DNA of 7,903 bases from Frankiaceae bacterium. Its GTDB lineage: Bacteria; Actinomycetota; Actinomycetes; JAFAQI01. Of the stretch, positions 1 through 6,373 are shown piece after piece. Each line of letters opens with the position of its first letter. Positions within the stretch are counted from its first letter, which is position 1. The stretch spans positions 1-7,903 of the forward strand of contig JAVEEH010000320.1 in the NCBI GenBank assembly GCA_030840545.1, written 5' to 3'. The position numbers and the translations under genes are program-made. The notes below the pieces were generated by a model. It made no database searches. It was not told the origin of the DNA and saw nothing but the letters and a program-made list of their open reading frames with translations.

Positions 1-1286
1 GGTCGGTCACCAGCGTCACGATGCCGTCCTGCACCACCTACGACGGATTCGTCAACGACGACGCTGCCACCCCGGCGCCGTTCACCTTCACCATCGACAT
101 GACCCCGCCGACGGCCGACATCACCAGCGTCAACAGTGGGCTGGCGTCGATCGACGCCGCGCACGTCAAGTCGGTGCCGCTCGCCGGCACCGCCGCCGCC
201 GACACCAAATCCGTCGCCCTCACCGTCAAGTCGAGCGCGTCACCGAGCCCGCGCTTCGTCACGACAAACGTCGTCGCGGGCAACCCGGCCACCTGGAGTG
301 CGAGCCCCGACCTGTCGAGCCTGCAGGACGGCACGCTGACCATCACCGCGGTCGCGACCGACCAGGCCGGCAACAAGACCACCCCGGCCGCCAAGGTCAC
401 CACCCCGATGTCGGCTCACCCGACCAAGCCGCTCGCCTACAAGGTCACTGCCGGCGACGCCTCCGCCAAGCTGGCCTGGAGCCCGCCGACCCAGACCGGC
501 GGGCACCCGATCACCGGCTATTCGGTGACCGCGAAGGACACCACCGCCGGCACCGCGCCGAGCTCGACGTCGGTGCCGTGCGCCGGCACGACCTGCCCGT
601 CGGCCTACACGCTGACCGGTCTGGTGGACGGCGACAGCTACGACGTGTCGCTCGCTGCGACCACGGATGTGGGCAAGGGTGCGCCGGCGACCGCGACCGT
701 CCGGCCGCGGGCGGCGACATCGCTGACCGAGAAGGCCAGCGCCAAGGTCGTCTCCGCCGGCAAGTCGATCACCCTGTCCGGCCGCCTCATGCGCACCTCG
801 ACCGGCAGCGGCCTCGCCAAGGTCACACTGGCGATCACGCCGAAGTTCGACAACGGCAAGTCCGGCAAGAAGCTGACGGCGGTCACCGACATCTTCGGCG
901 TCTGGTATGCGAGCGTCCGGCCGACGCAGAACGCGACCTACGTCGTCTCCTACGCCGGGGACGCCGGCAACCTCCCGGCCCGGGCGAAGGCCCGGACGAA
1001 GGTCCGGGTGCGGATCGCCTTCACCTCGCCGAACAGCGGCAGCGTCGGCTCGCCGGTCGTCCTGCAGGGTCGGGTGTCGCCGGCCAAGGCCGGCAGCTGG
1101 GTCACGATCCTGCGTCGTACGTCGTCGGGGAACACCGTGCTCGGCAAGGTCAGGCTGAGCCGGGCCTCGACCTGGACGTTCACGCTCACGTTGCCGCGGG
1201 GGACCACGAAAGTCTTCGCCCGGATCGGCGCCACGGCCGGCAACCTGGGCAACCGGACCAGCCTGCTCACGCTCACTCGCCATTAG
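1..1286 (+). CDS. Secreted Ig-like / fibronectin type III repeat protein, 3' part
   Basis: The reading frame is open from the window edge (first full codon at base 3) to TAG at 1284-1286, so the N-terminus and any signal peptide are missing; the ATG at 21 lies inside a domain and is not a credible start. Four beta-sandwich modules can be read. An Ig-like domain spans about 102-404, with TPPTAD at its start and the typical ATDQAGN near its end. A fibronectin type III domain spans about 411-705, with WSPP, GYSV and LTGLVDGDSYDVSLAAT strand patterns and two close cysteines (PCAGTTC) that could form a disulfide. Two further Ig-like modules follow (about 715-1010 and 1012-1283), each with a GxxVxLxGR-type strand. 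The protein ends in LTLTRH, with no membrane segment or sortase signal, so at this end it appears free. Such modules usually act as stalks or binding units of exported proteins; ligand or enzyme activity would lie upstream. The domain class is fairly certain, the role unknown. Confidence 0.85.
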   Translation, partial: SVTSVTMPSCTTYDGFVNDDAATPAPFTFTIDMTPPTADITSVNSGLASIDAAHVKSVPLAGTAAADTKSVALTVKSSASPSPRFVTTNVVAGNPATWSASPDLSSLQDGTLTITAVATDQAGNKTTPAAKVTTPMSAHPTKPLAYKVTAGDASAKLAWSPPTQTGGHPITGYSVTAKDTTAGTAPSSTSVPCAGTTCPSAYTLTGLVDGDSYDVSLAATTDVGKGAPATATVRPRAATSLTEKASAKVVSAGKSITLSGRLMRTSTGSGLAKVTLAITPKFDNGKSGKKLTAVTDIFGVWYASVRPTQNATYVVSYAGDAGNLPARAKARTKVRVRIAFTSPNSGSVGSPVVLQGRVSPAKAGSWVTILRRTSSGNTVLGKVRLSRASTWTFTLTLPRGTTKVFARIGATAGNLGNRTSLLTLTRH

Positions 1287-1300
1287 CCCCCACCCCACCC

Positions 1301-1353
1301 CGACCTGTCAGACGCTGAGCACGCCAGAGCGTGCGGTGGGCCTGACAAGTCGG
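1301..1353 (+). terminator. Imperfect palindromic repeat, copy 1, likely terminator
   Basis: This hairpin begins 15 bp after the stop codon of the Ig/FN3 gene. The 5' arm is 1301-1324, the loop CAGA 1325-1328 and the 3' arm 1329-1352. The outer stem (CGAC, then TGTCAG against CTGACA and GTCG) and an inner 6-bp stem (GCACGC/GCGTGC) pair, separated by an unpaired internal stretch. No T-run follows, which is common for actinobacterial terminators. It aligns without gaps over 53 bp with the element at 6854-6906 (40 of 53 identical by my count), so it is a member of a repeat family. Position and structure suggest transcription termination; this was not tested. Confidence 0.6.
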
Positions 1354-1371
1354 TAATATGACGCAATTGCG
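1354..1371 (+). promoter_or_regulatory. Candidate promoter -10 box with overlapping palindrome
   Basis: TAATAT at 1354-1359 is a good match to a sigma-70-type -10 element and stands out as an AT-rich island in GC-rich DNA. It lies about 110 bp before the protease gene. No convincing -35 element sits 16-18 bp upstream; that stretch is the hairpin's 3' arm. Two bases downstream is the perfect 10-bp palindrome CGCAATTGCG (1362-1371), which would sit across the transcription start if the box is real and could be an operator. Low certainty. Confidence 0.3.
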
Positions 1372-1377
1372 CCGGTC

Positions 1378-1402
1378 CGGTCGGCAGGTGGCAGACCGAC
1401 CG
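1378..1402 (+). other. Small hairpin in the leader of the protease gene
   Basis: A perfect 7-bp stem, CGGTCGG (1378-1384) pairing with CCGACCG (1396-1402), encloses an 11-base loop. It lies about 65 bases before the start codon, so it would be in the 5' untranslated leader if transcription begins near 1366. It matches no riboswitch I know. In GC-rich DNA a stem of this size can arise by chance. Confidence 0.25.
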
Positions 1403-1461
1403 CCGTCGAAGGATTCGCCAAACCCAGAACATCGCTCGCCGCGCCTGCGGAGGCGGTCATT

Positions 1462-1467
1462 GAGGAG
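1462..1467 (+). promoter_or_regulatory. Ribosome binding site deciding the protease start
   Basis: GAGGAG is a strong Shine-Dalgarno sequence. It ends on the G of the first in-frame GTG (1467), so it cannot serve that codon, but it is 5 bases before the in-frame GTG at 1473. For GTG 1467 the only candidate is GGAGG at 1449-1453, 13 bases away, which is rather far. The in-frame ATG at 1488 is 20 bases from GAGGAG. The site therefore favours GTG 1473, two residues inside the outermost start. Confidence 0.5.
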
Positions 1468-3617
1468 TGAATGTGGCGGGCACCTCTATGCCTGACGAGG
1501 CCGGCGCGCCGGCAGCGGGCGCCGGTCCGGCCGGCGTCGTACGGCAGGTCCCCACGAAGCTCGTCGGCGCCTGGCGGGACCGCAAGCGCAAGAAGGCCGC
1601 CCGCGGCCGCAAGAAGGGCGTGAGCCGCGCGCTCCTCGCGCTTCTCCTGGTGCTGCTCGGGTTGTTCTTCTGGGCGCTCAACTCGATCTTCGCCGCACCC
1701 ACGCCCGGCCACCGCATCAGCCTCGACGAGCTCTCCGCCCTCGCCGGCAACCAGCGGGTCGCGACGGCGACGTTCCGTGACGTCGACAACCGCATCGTCG
1801 GCACGTTCGTCGCCGGCAGCGGCGTCACCGGCGCCGACCCGCGACTGCCCGCCACCAGCCCGGTCAACGAGCCGCTGGCGGAGGGCGCCTACTACGCCGA
1901 CTACCCGTCGAGCGCGCCGCTCACGGCTGACCTCTACCGCGCGCTGTCAGCCGGGCAGGCCACGGTGTCGGTCGACCACCAGACCGGCAAGCAGCGCCTC
2001 AAGCTGATCTCCACCTTCCTGCTGCCGTTGCTGATCCTTGCGACCGTGTTCGCCCTGCTGCTGGCCCCCGGTGGCCGCGGTGGCGGTGGCGCGATCGGTG
2101 ACGTGACCGACTTCAGCCAGATGCGCAAGGGCAAGGTCCGCAAGGGCGCCTCGAAGATCACCTTCGAGGACGCCGGCGGCGTCGACGAGGCCATCACCGA
2201 GCTGCGTGAGGTCGTCGACTATCTGAAGGACCCGGCGAAGTACGAAGCGCTCGGGGCGGCACCGCCCAAGGGGCTGCTGCTGTTCGGTCCTCCCGGCTGC
2301 GGCAAGACGCTGCTGGCGAAGGCCGTCGCGGGCGAGGCCGAGGTGCCGTTCTTCTCGGTCGCCGGCGCGGAGTTCGTCGAGGCCCTGGTCGGCGTCGGCG
2401 CCGCACGTGTCCGCGACCTGTTCGCCCGGGTGCGCGCGGCGGCGCCTGCGATCGTCTTCATCGACGAGCTCGACGCGGCCGGTCGCAAACGCGGTGCCGG
2501 CGGCGGCACCGGTGGCTCGGACGAGCGCGAGCAGACGCTCAACCAGCTGCTCGTGGAGATGGACGGCTTCGACGTCTCCCGCGGCATCGTCGTCATGGGC
2601 GCGACCAACCGCCCCGACATCCTCGACCCGGCGCTGCGGCGTCCGGGCCGGTTCGACCGGCACATCACCATCGAGCGTCCCGACGGCGAGGGCCGCGAGC
2701 GGATCCTGAAGATCCACGCCCGCAACAAGCCCTTCGCGTCCGACCTCGACTGGAAGGACATCGCCAACCGCACGCCGGGCTTCACCGGTGCCGACCTCGC
2801 CAACGTCGTCAACGAGGCCGCGCTGCTGACGATCCGCGGCGAGCGCGATGTCGTCACCGTGGCCGACGTCGTCGAGGCGATCCGGCGGGTGCTCGAAGGC
2901 CCGAAACGTCGCGGCCACCTGATGACCGACTCCGAGCGGCGTCGTGCGGCCTACCACGAGGCCGGGCACGTCATCGTTGCGCTCTGCCAAGACGAGCAGC
3001 AGTCGGTGCAGCGCGTCTCGATCCTCACCCGCGGTCGTGCCATCGCGACGACCGAGCTGCGGGCCGAGGAGGAGGAGATCATGCTCACCGAGTCTCAGCT
3101 GCGCGGCCGGCTCGCCGTCAAGCTGGCCGGCTCGGCGTCCGAGCGGCTCGTCACCGGTGAGATCTCGACCGGCGTCGAGGCCGACCTGGAGGAGGCGACG
3201 CTGCTCGCCCGCGACATGGTCGCCCGTTTCGGCATGGCCGACGAGCTCGCTCCGCTGCGGCTCTACGGCTCGGACTCCTCGACGTTCCTCGGTGAGGAGA
3301 CGCCGCTGGCCGACATCTCCGCGGAGACGCGCAACGCCCTCGACCAGGCGACCCGCCGGCTCATGCAGGAGGGTCTGGCCACTGCGCAGGTGCTGCTCGA
3401 GCACCACCGCGCGCTGCTCGACGACTTCGCCGGCACCCTGGTCGAGCACGAGACGCTCGAAGGTGTGGTGCTCCAGGAGCACCTCGACAAGCTGCAGCGC
3501 CGGATGCAGCCGCCGGCCCGTGGCCGGGTCCGCGCCAAGGGCGTCACCGCCAAGGGTGCGGAGGCCAAGAGCCTCAACGGGCAGGCCCGTCCCAGTCGTC
3601 GTACGACGGTGGGCTGA
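1467..3617 (+). CDS. ftsH: FtsH-family membrane ATP-dependent zinc metalloprotease (paralog-like)
   Basis: FtsH proteins are hexameric inner-membrane proteases that unfold membrane and cytosolic substrates with ATP and cut them at a zinc site. All family parts are present (numbering from GTG 1467; GTG 1473 has the better ribosome site). A basic cytoplasmic segment (residues 39-50) precedes membrane segment 1 (54-76). An extracytoplasmic domain of about 100 residues and membrane segment 2 (181-200) follow, then a Gly-rich linker and the AAA+ domain. Key motifs are Walker A GPPGCGKT (274-281), Walker B IVFIDELD (329-336), sensor Asn381 and arginine fingers R392/R395. The M41 protease domain has HEAGH (497-501) and the third zinc ligand Asp573. 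A basic tail (about 678-716) looks disordered. The length of 716 aa is normal to slightly long. Oddity: the pore loop reads EALVGVG with Leu307, where housekeeping FtsH has Phe (EMFVGVG). This suggests a specialised paralog; the symbol names the family. It probably forms an operon with the gene 11 bp downstream. Confidence 0.93.
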   Translation: MNVAGTSMPDEAGAPAAGAGPAGVVRQVPTKLVGAWRDRKRKKAARGRKKGVSRALLALLLVLLGLFFWALNSIFAAPTPGHRISLDELSALAGNQRVATATFRDVDNRIVGTFVAGSGVTGADPRLPATSPVNEPLAEGAYYADYPSSAPLTADLYRALSAGQATVSVDHQTGKQRLKLISTFLLPLLILATVFALLLAPGGRGGGGAIGDVTDFSQMRKGKVRKGASKITFEDAGGVDEAITELREVVDYLKDPAKYEALGAAPPKGLLLFGPPGCGKTLLAKAVAGEAEVPFFSVAGAEFVEALVGVGAARVRDLFARVRAAAPAIVFIDELDAAGRKRGAGGGTGGSDEREQTLNQLLVEMDGFDVSRGIVVMGATNRPDILDPALRRPGRFDRHITIERPDGEGRERILKIHARNKPFASDLDWKDIANRTPGFTGADLANVVNEAALLTIRGERDVVTVADVVEAIRRVLEGPKRRGHLMTDSERRRAAYHEAGHVIVALCQDEQQSVQRVSILTRGRAIATTELRAEEEEIMLTESQLRGRLAVKLAGSASERLVTGEISTGVEADLEEATLLARDMVARFGMADELAPLRLYGSDSSTFLGEETPLADISAETRNALDQATRRLMQEGLATAQVLLEHHRALLDDFAGTLVEHETLEGVVLQEHLDKLQRRMQPPARGRVRAKGVTAKGAEAKSLNGQARPSRRTTVG

Positions 3618-3628
3618 CGGTCATCCTG

Positions 3629-6277
3629 ATGCGCTCACCTCGCCTCCTGTTCGCCACCGTCGTGCTCGGCACGGTCGCTGCGAGCGGGGCCGGTGCGGCC
3701 GTCGAAGCCGCCCCCAAGGGTGCGTGCGGTGGGCACGTGAGTGATGCGGGGAGCGGCTGGCGCGCCATCCGGCCGCCGTTCCCGACCGGCTCGGCGAAGG
3801 TGACGCAGGTCGTGCTGACGCCGTTCCGGCCGGACACGATGTATGCCACCAACGGATCCGCCGTGATGCGCTCGACAGATGCCGGCTGTGCGTGGCAGAC
3901 AATCGTCGTTCCGTCCGGAGGCACGCTCGGCGTCCTGCCGCAGCCAGTGGACGGCGTCCTGCGCATCCCGACGTCGACGCACATCACGAGCCTGGCGGCG
4001 CCGAGCTCGGGGACGGCTTCGCAGCAGCTCTACGTCGCGTGGAACGACACGTCGTCGGTCACGGTCCGCCCGCACGTCTCTTACTCGTTCGACGGCGGGC
4101 AGCGCTGGCTGCAGTCCGGTGGCCTGCCCGACTTCGGCTCGATCAGCGAGCTGACCGCGGTCGACAACATCCCGACCTCTGCTTATGCGATCGTCGACCC
4201 GGGGACCCTCGCCAGCCAGGACGGCGGGCTCTATGCGACCGGCAACGGCGGCCGCACGTTCACCCGGCACAGCACCACAGTGCGGTCGAGCACGATGTCC
4301 GAGCTGCAGACGGATCCCGCGGTCAACACGCTGCTCTATGGCCTCGGCCCCAACGGCATCGAGTTCAGCCGTGACGGCGGCTCGACGTTCAGCCCGGGGA
4401 CCCGACCCGGCTCGGACATCAAGTCCTTCGACGTCGCCACCGGCAACGGATCCGTCGGGATCGTGCAGGGTCACGCGTCGTCGAACAGCTTCGACTTCAG
4501 TGGCGACGGCGGGATGTCCTGGCTCACCGCCCCCGCGCCGGTCATGGTCAAAGCGGTGGCGCTGCAGCCGATCCTCCCCGTAGTCGCCGTGTCGGACGGC
4601 AAGGCGCTGTGGCTCGAGCCGAACCTTGCTCTGAAGCTGTCGCGCAACGTGACACCCAACGTGGGCGCCCCCAGCCAGCTGCAGTTCTCAGCTCCGTCAT
4701 CGAAGGGTTACTCGCTGGTCGGGGTGGCCGATGGCGCCGTGCTGCGCAACGCCTTCAGCACCGCGAATGTGGTGATCCCGTCCACCAGCCTTACGCCGGT
4801 GCAGCTGCTCCCGCAGGTGCTGCCACATCACTTCCCGTCGACGCTGACGCCGGGCGCCTCGACCGTCGCGCTGCCGTCGGGCGGGCACAAGAACGTCGAC
4901 TACCACCTGCTGCTGCCGCGCACCCCGTCGCCGATCGACGTGATGTTCCTGGTCGACACCAGCGCGAGCACCGAGCAGACGATCGAGGGGCTGAAGAAGG
5001 ACCTCGGCGAGATCATCAACGATTTGTCGACGGTCGGCCTCGACGTGCAGTTCGGGCTGGCTGACTTCAGGGACTACTCCGCCCGCTGGGGCAACGGCAA
5101 CGGTGACCTCGGCGACTACCCCTATCGGCTCGACCGGCGCGTCGGGCTGGTCGACCAGGTCCTGCGCAACGCGCTGAACCGGTTGAAGGCCAACGGCGGC
5201 GGCGACCCGCCCGAGTCCCAGCTCACCGCGCTCTACCAGTCGACGACGGGTGCCGGGCAGAAATTTGGCAAGCACGTGCTCGTGCAGCCCGGGCAGTCGG
5301 CGGGCTACCGCTCGGACGCGCTGCGGCTGGCCGTGCTGGCGACCGACCAGCACTTCCATCATGAGGGCTACTACCTGACGCCGTCGTGGCCCCAGACGGT
5401 GGCGGCGCTGAAAGCGCACTACGTGCACCCGATCGGTCTCGCGTTGAACACGATCGACGACCTTGACCAGAAGCACGGCTATCAGTCGCTCAACCAGGAG
5501 CGCAAGCTCGCCACGTTGGCCGGCTCGTTCGCGCCGCGTGGGGGAGTCGACTGCAACGGCGACCTCATCCCCGACCTGGTCGCCGGGTCGCCGTTCGTGT
5601 GCAAGGTGCCGGTCGTCATCACGCAACGGGTCAACGCCGGACCGTTGCACACCAAGCCGCACGTGCAGCCCGTCAAGCTCGCACCGGCGATCACGACGGC
5701 AGCCACCTCGCTGCCTGACCTGCGCACCGTTTCGCTGCAGTTCGCAGGTCACCAGGGCATCGCGTCCATCGTCGCGCCCACCCCGTTGCCGACCGTGAAC
5801 CTCAAGAACGACAACGCCCTCACCTTCACCGTGCGCTATGCCTGCCCGGTCGCGCACAAGCCGCATCTCTACAACCTGGGTGTCAACGCCAGTGACGGCA
5901 ACCGCGTGCTGGCGTCGTCGACGATGAAGGTCTCTTGTGGCGGCGTACCGATCCCGCCGCAGCACGTCCTGCCGCCCGCCGCTGCCGTTGCGGTGGCTGC
6001 GCCCGTTGCGGCCGCTCCGGCGCCGCCGGCGCCCGGCAACCCGGTGCCCAACGCCAACCCCAACCCCAACCCGGCGCTCAACGCCAACGTCGGTTTCGTC
6101 GGCCAGGAGGAGGAGCAGCGCCAGCTGGCCTTCGCCGGCGCGGACACGGGCATCGAGGAAGACACGAGCACCGAGCTCGCGATGAGCCGGCTCGGTGGTG
6201 GTGCGGCGCTGCTGCTGGCGGGCGCGACCGCCTATGCGGCGCGACGGCGCTTCGCGCTGGCCTGGCACCGGCGCTGA
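3629..6277 (+). CDS. Exported beta-propeller / VWA-domain surface protein with C-terminal membrane anchor
   Basis: No named family is recognised for the whole 882-aa protein, but its parts are clear. A Sec signal peptide (residues 1 to about 24-28) has Arg near the start, a hydrophobic core and an AGAA/VEAA cleavage region; this fixes ATG 3629, since later starts would lose it. Five Asp-box (BNR) motifs follow: STDAGCAW (82-89), SFDGGQRW (153-160), TGNGGRTF (204-211), SRDGGSTF (247-254) and SGDGGMSW (291-298), indicating a sialidase/Ycf48-like beta-propeller. A VWA domain (about 435-635) carries MIDAS DTSAS (443-447), GGGDPPE (523-529) and TDQHFH (572-577), resembling the integrin-beta type that binds ligand through a metal. 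Next come DCNGDLIPDL (641-650, possible calcium loop), another beta-domain, a Pro/Ala/Asn linker (771-818) and a membrane helix (about 855-872) before RRR. No sialidase active site is evident. LAFAG (833-837) resembles a degraded sortase LAxTG. The ribosome site is weak (GACGG, 8 bases upstream), consistent with coupling to the protease gene. Adhesion or scaffold role inferred. Confidence 0.85.
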   Translation: MRSPRLLFATVVLGTVAASGAGAAVEAAPKGACGGHVSDAGSGWRAIRPPFPTGSAKVTQVVLTPFRPDTMYATNGSAVMRSTDAGCAWQTIVVPSGGTLGVLPQPVDGVLRIPTSTHITSLAAPSSGTASQQLYVAWNDTSSVTVRPHVSYSFDGGQRWLQSGGLPDFGSISELTAVDNIPTSAYAIVDPGTLASQDGGLYATGNGGRTFTRHSTTVRSSTMSELQTDPAVNTLLYGLGPNGIEFSRDGGSTFSPGTRPGSDIKSFDVATGNGSVGIVQGHASSNSFDFSGDGGMSWLTAPAPVMVKAVALQPILPVVAVSDGKALWLEPNLALKLSRNVTPNVGAPSQLQFSAPSSKGYSLVGVADGAVLRNAFSTANVVIPSTSLTPVQLLPQVLPHHFPSTLTPGASTVALPSGGHKNVDYHLLLPRTPSPIDVMFLVDTSASTEQTIEGLKKDLGEIINDLSTVGLDVQFGLADFRDYSARWGNGNGDLGDYPYRLDRRVGLVDQVLRNALNRLKANGGGDPPESQLTALYQSTTGAGQKFGKHVLVQPGQSAGYRSDALRLAVLATDQHFHHEGYYLTPSWPQTVAALKAHYVHPIGLALNTIDDLDQKHGYQSLNQERKLATLAGSFAPRGGVDCNGDLIPDLVAGSPFVCKVPVVITQRVNAGPLHTKPHVQPVKLAPAITTAATSLPDLRTVSLQFAGHQGIASIVAPTPLPTVNLKNDNALTFTVRYACPVAHKPHLYNLGVNASDGNRVLASSTMKVSCGGVPIPPQHVLPPAAAVAVAAPVAAAPAPPAPGNPVPNANPNPNPALNANVGFVGQEEEQRQLAFAGADTGIEEDTSTELAMSRLGGGAALLLAGATAYAARRRFALAWHRR
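6047..6070 (+). repeat. Hexanucleotide micro-repeat coding Pro/Ala-Asn linker
   Basis: Four tandem 6-bp units (CCCAAC, GCCAAC, CCCAAC, CCCAAC) encode an alternating Pro/Ala-Asn stretch within residues 807-814 of the surface protein. A nearby GCCAAC at 6082-6087 suggests the pattern once ran further. It lies in the flexible linker before the membrane anchor, where slippage in multiples of 6 bp would change stalk length without breaking the frame. Confidence 0.6.
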
Positions 6278-6286
6278 CCAAGCGCC
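6270..6286 (+). terminator. Short hairpin overlapping the stop codon of the surface-protein gene
   Basis: A perfect 6-bp stem, GGCGCT (6270-6275) and AGCGCC (6281-6286), encloses the 5-base loop GACCA. The TGA stop (6275-6277) is partly in the stem and partly in the loop. It is GC-rich with no T-run. It could end the transcript of the protease/surface-protein pair, since the next gene has its own strong ribosome site, but the stem is short. Confidence 0.35.
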
Positions 6287-6296
6287 AGAACGGGAC

Positions 6297-6308
6297 ACGC
6301 CCGGGCGT
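6297..6308. promoter_or_regulatory. 12-bp perfect palindrome in the intergenic gap
   Basis: ACGCCCGGGCGT reads the same on both strands and lies between the surface-protein gene and the small secreted-protein gene, about 66 bases before the latter's start. It could be a dimeric regulator site or a chance palindrome in GC-rich DNA. A weaker overlapping hairpin (6299-6303 with 6310-6314) uses the same bases. Confidence 0.2.
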
Positions 6309-6315
6309 ACGGGCA

Positions 6316-6345
6316 GGAGTCACCTTCCGGCCGCCGAATCGTTAG
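6316..6345 (+). promoter_or_regulatory. Possible ECF-sigma-type promoter before the small secreted-protein gene
   Basis: GGAGTC (6316-6321) and CGTTAG (6340-6345), separated by 18 bases, loosely resemble the GGAAC/CGTT pattern of extracytoplasmic-function sigma promoters. The transcript would start close to the ribosome site at 6361. The -35 match is imperfect, so this is only a candidate. Confidence 0.2.
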
Positions 6346-6360
6346 TAGCGGTAAGACAAC

Positions 6361-6366
6361 GGGAGG
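6361..6366 (+). promoter_or_regulatory. Ribosome binding site of the small secreted-protein gene
   Basis: GGGAGG lies 7 bases before ATG 6374. It is a near-ideal Shine-Dalgarno sequence, stronger than those of the other genes here. It fixes the start and suggests efficient translation. Confidence 0.7.
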
Positions 6367-6373
6367 GTTTCCC

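Noticed and set aside
240..1298. Long open frame on the - strand (352 codons)
   Set aside because: It lies antisense to the Ig/FN3 gene. Its translation is a low-complexity Arg/Gly/Ala/Asp mixture with no domain pattern, typical of the shadow of GC-rich coding DNA.
578..1318. Open frame of 246 codons on the + strand overlapping the Ig/FN3 gene
   Set aside because: The overlapping frame encodes real Ig and FN3 modules; this one is Arg/Gly/Gln-rich without structure.
1343..1359. TGACAA plus TAATAT as a complete -35/-10 promoter
   Set aside because: The spacing is only about 5 bases, far from the required 16-18, and TGACAA is part of the hairpin arm.
1947..3482. Open frame of 511 codons on the - strand
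   Set aside because: It is antisense to the protease gene, whose frame has every FtsH motif. The opposite strand shows no fold, signal peptide or ribosome site.
3872..4522. Sialidase enzyme
   Set aside because: Asp boxes are structural and occur in many non-enzymatic propellers. I could not see the FRIP motif, arginine triad or Tyr/Glu pair of a sialidase active site.
4697..6298. Open frame of 533 codons on the - strand
   Set aside because: It is the complement of the VWA and linker region of the surface protein; Arg/Val/Gln-rich with no recognisable domain.
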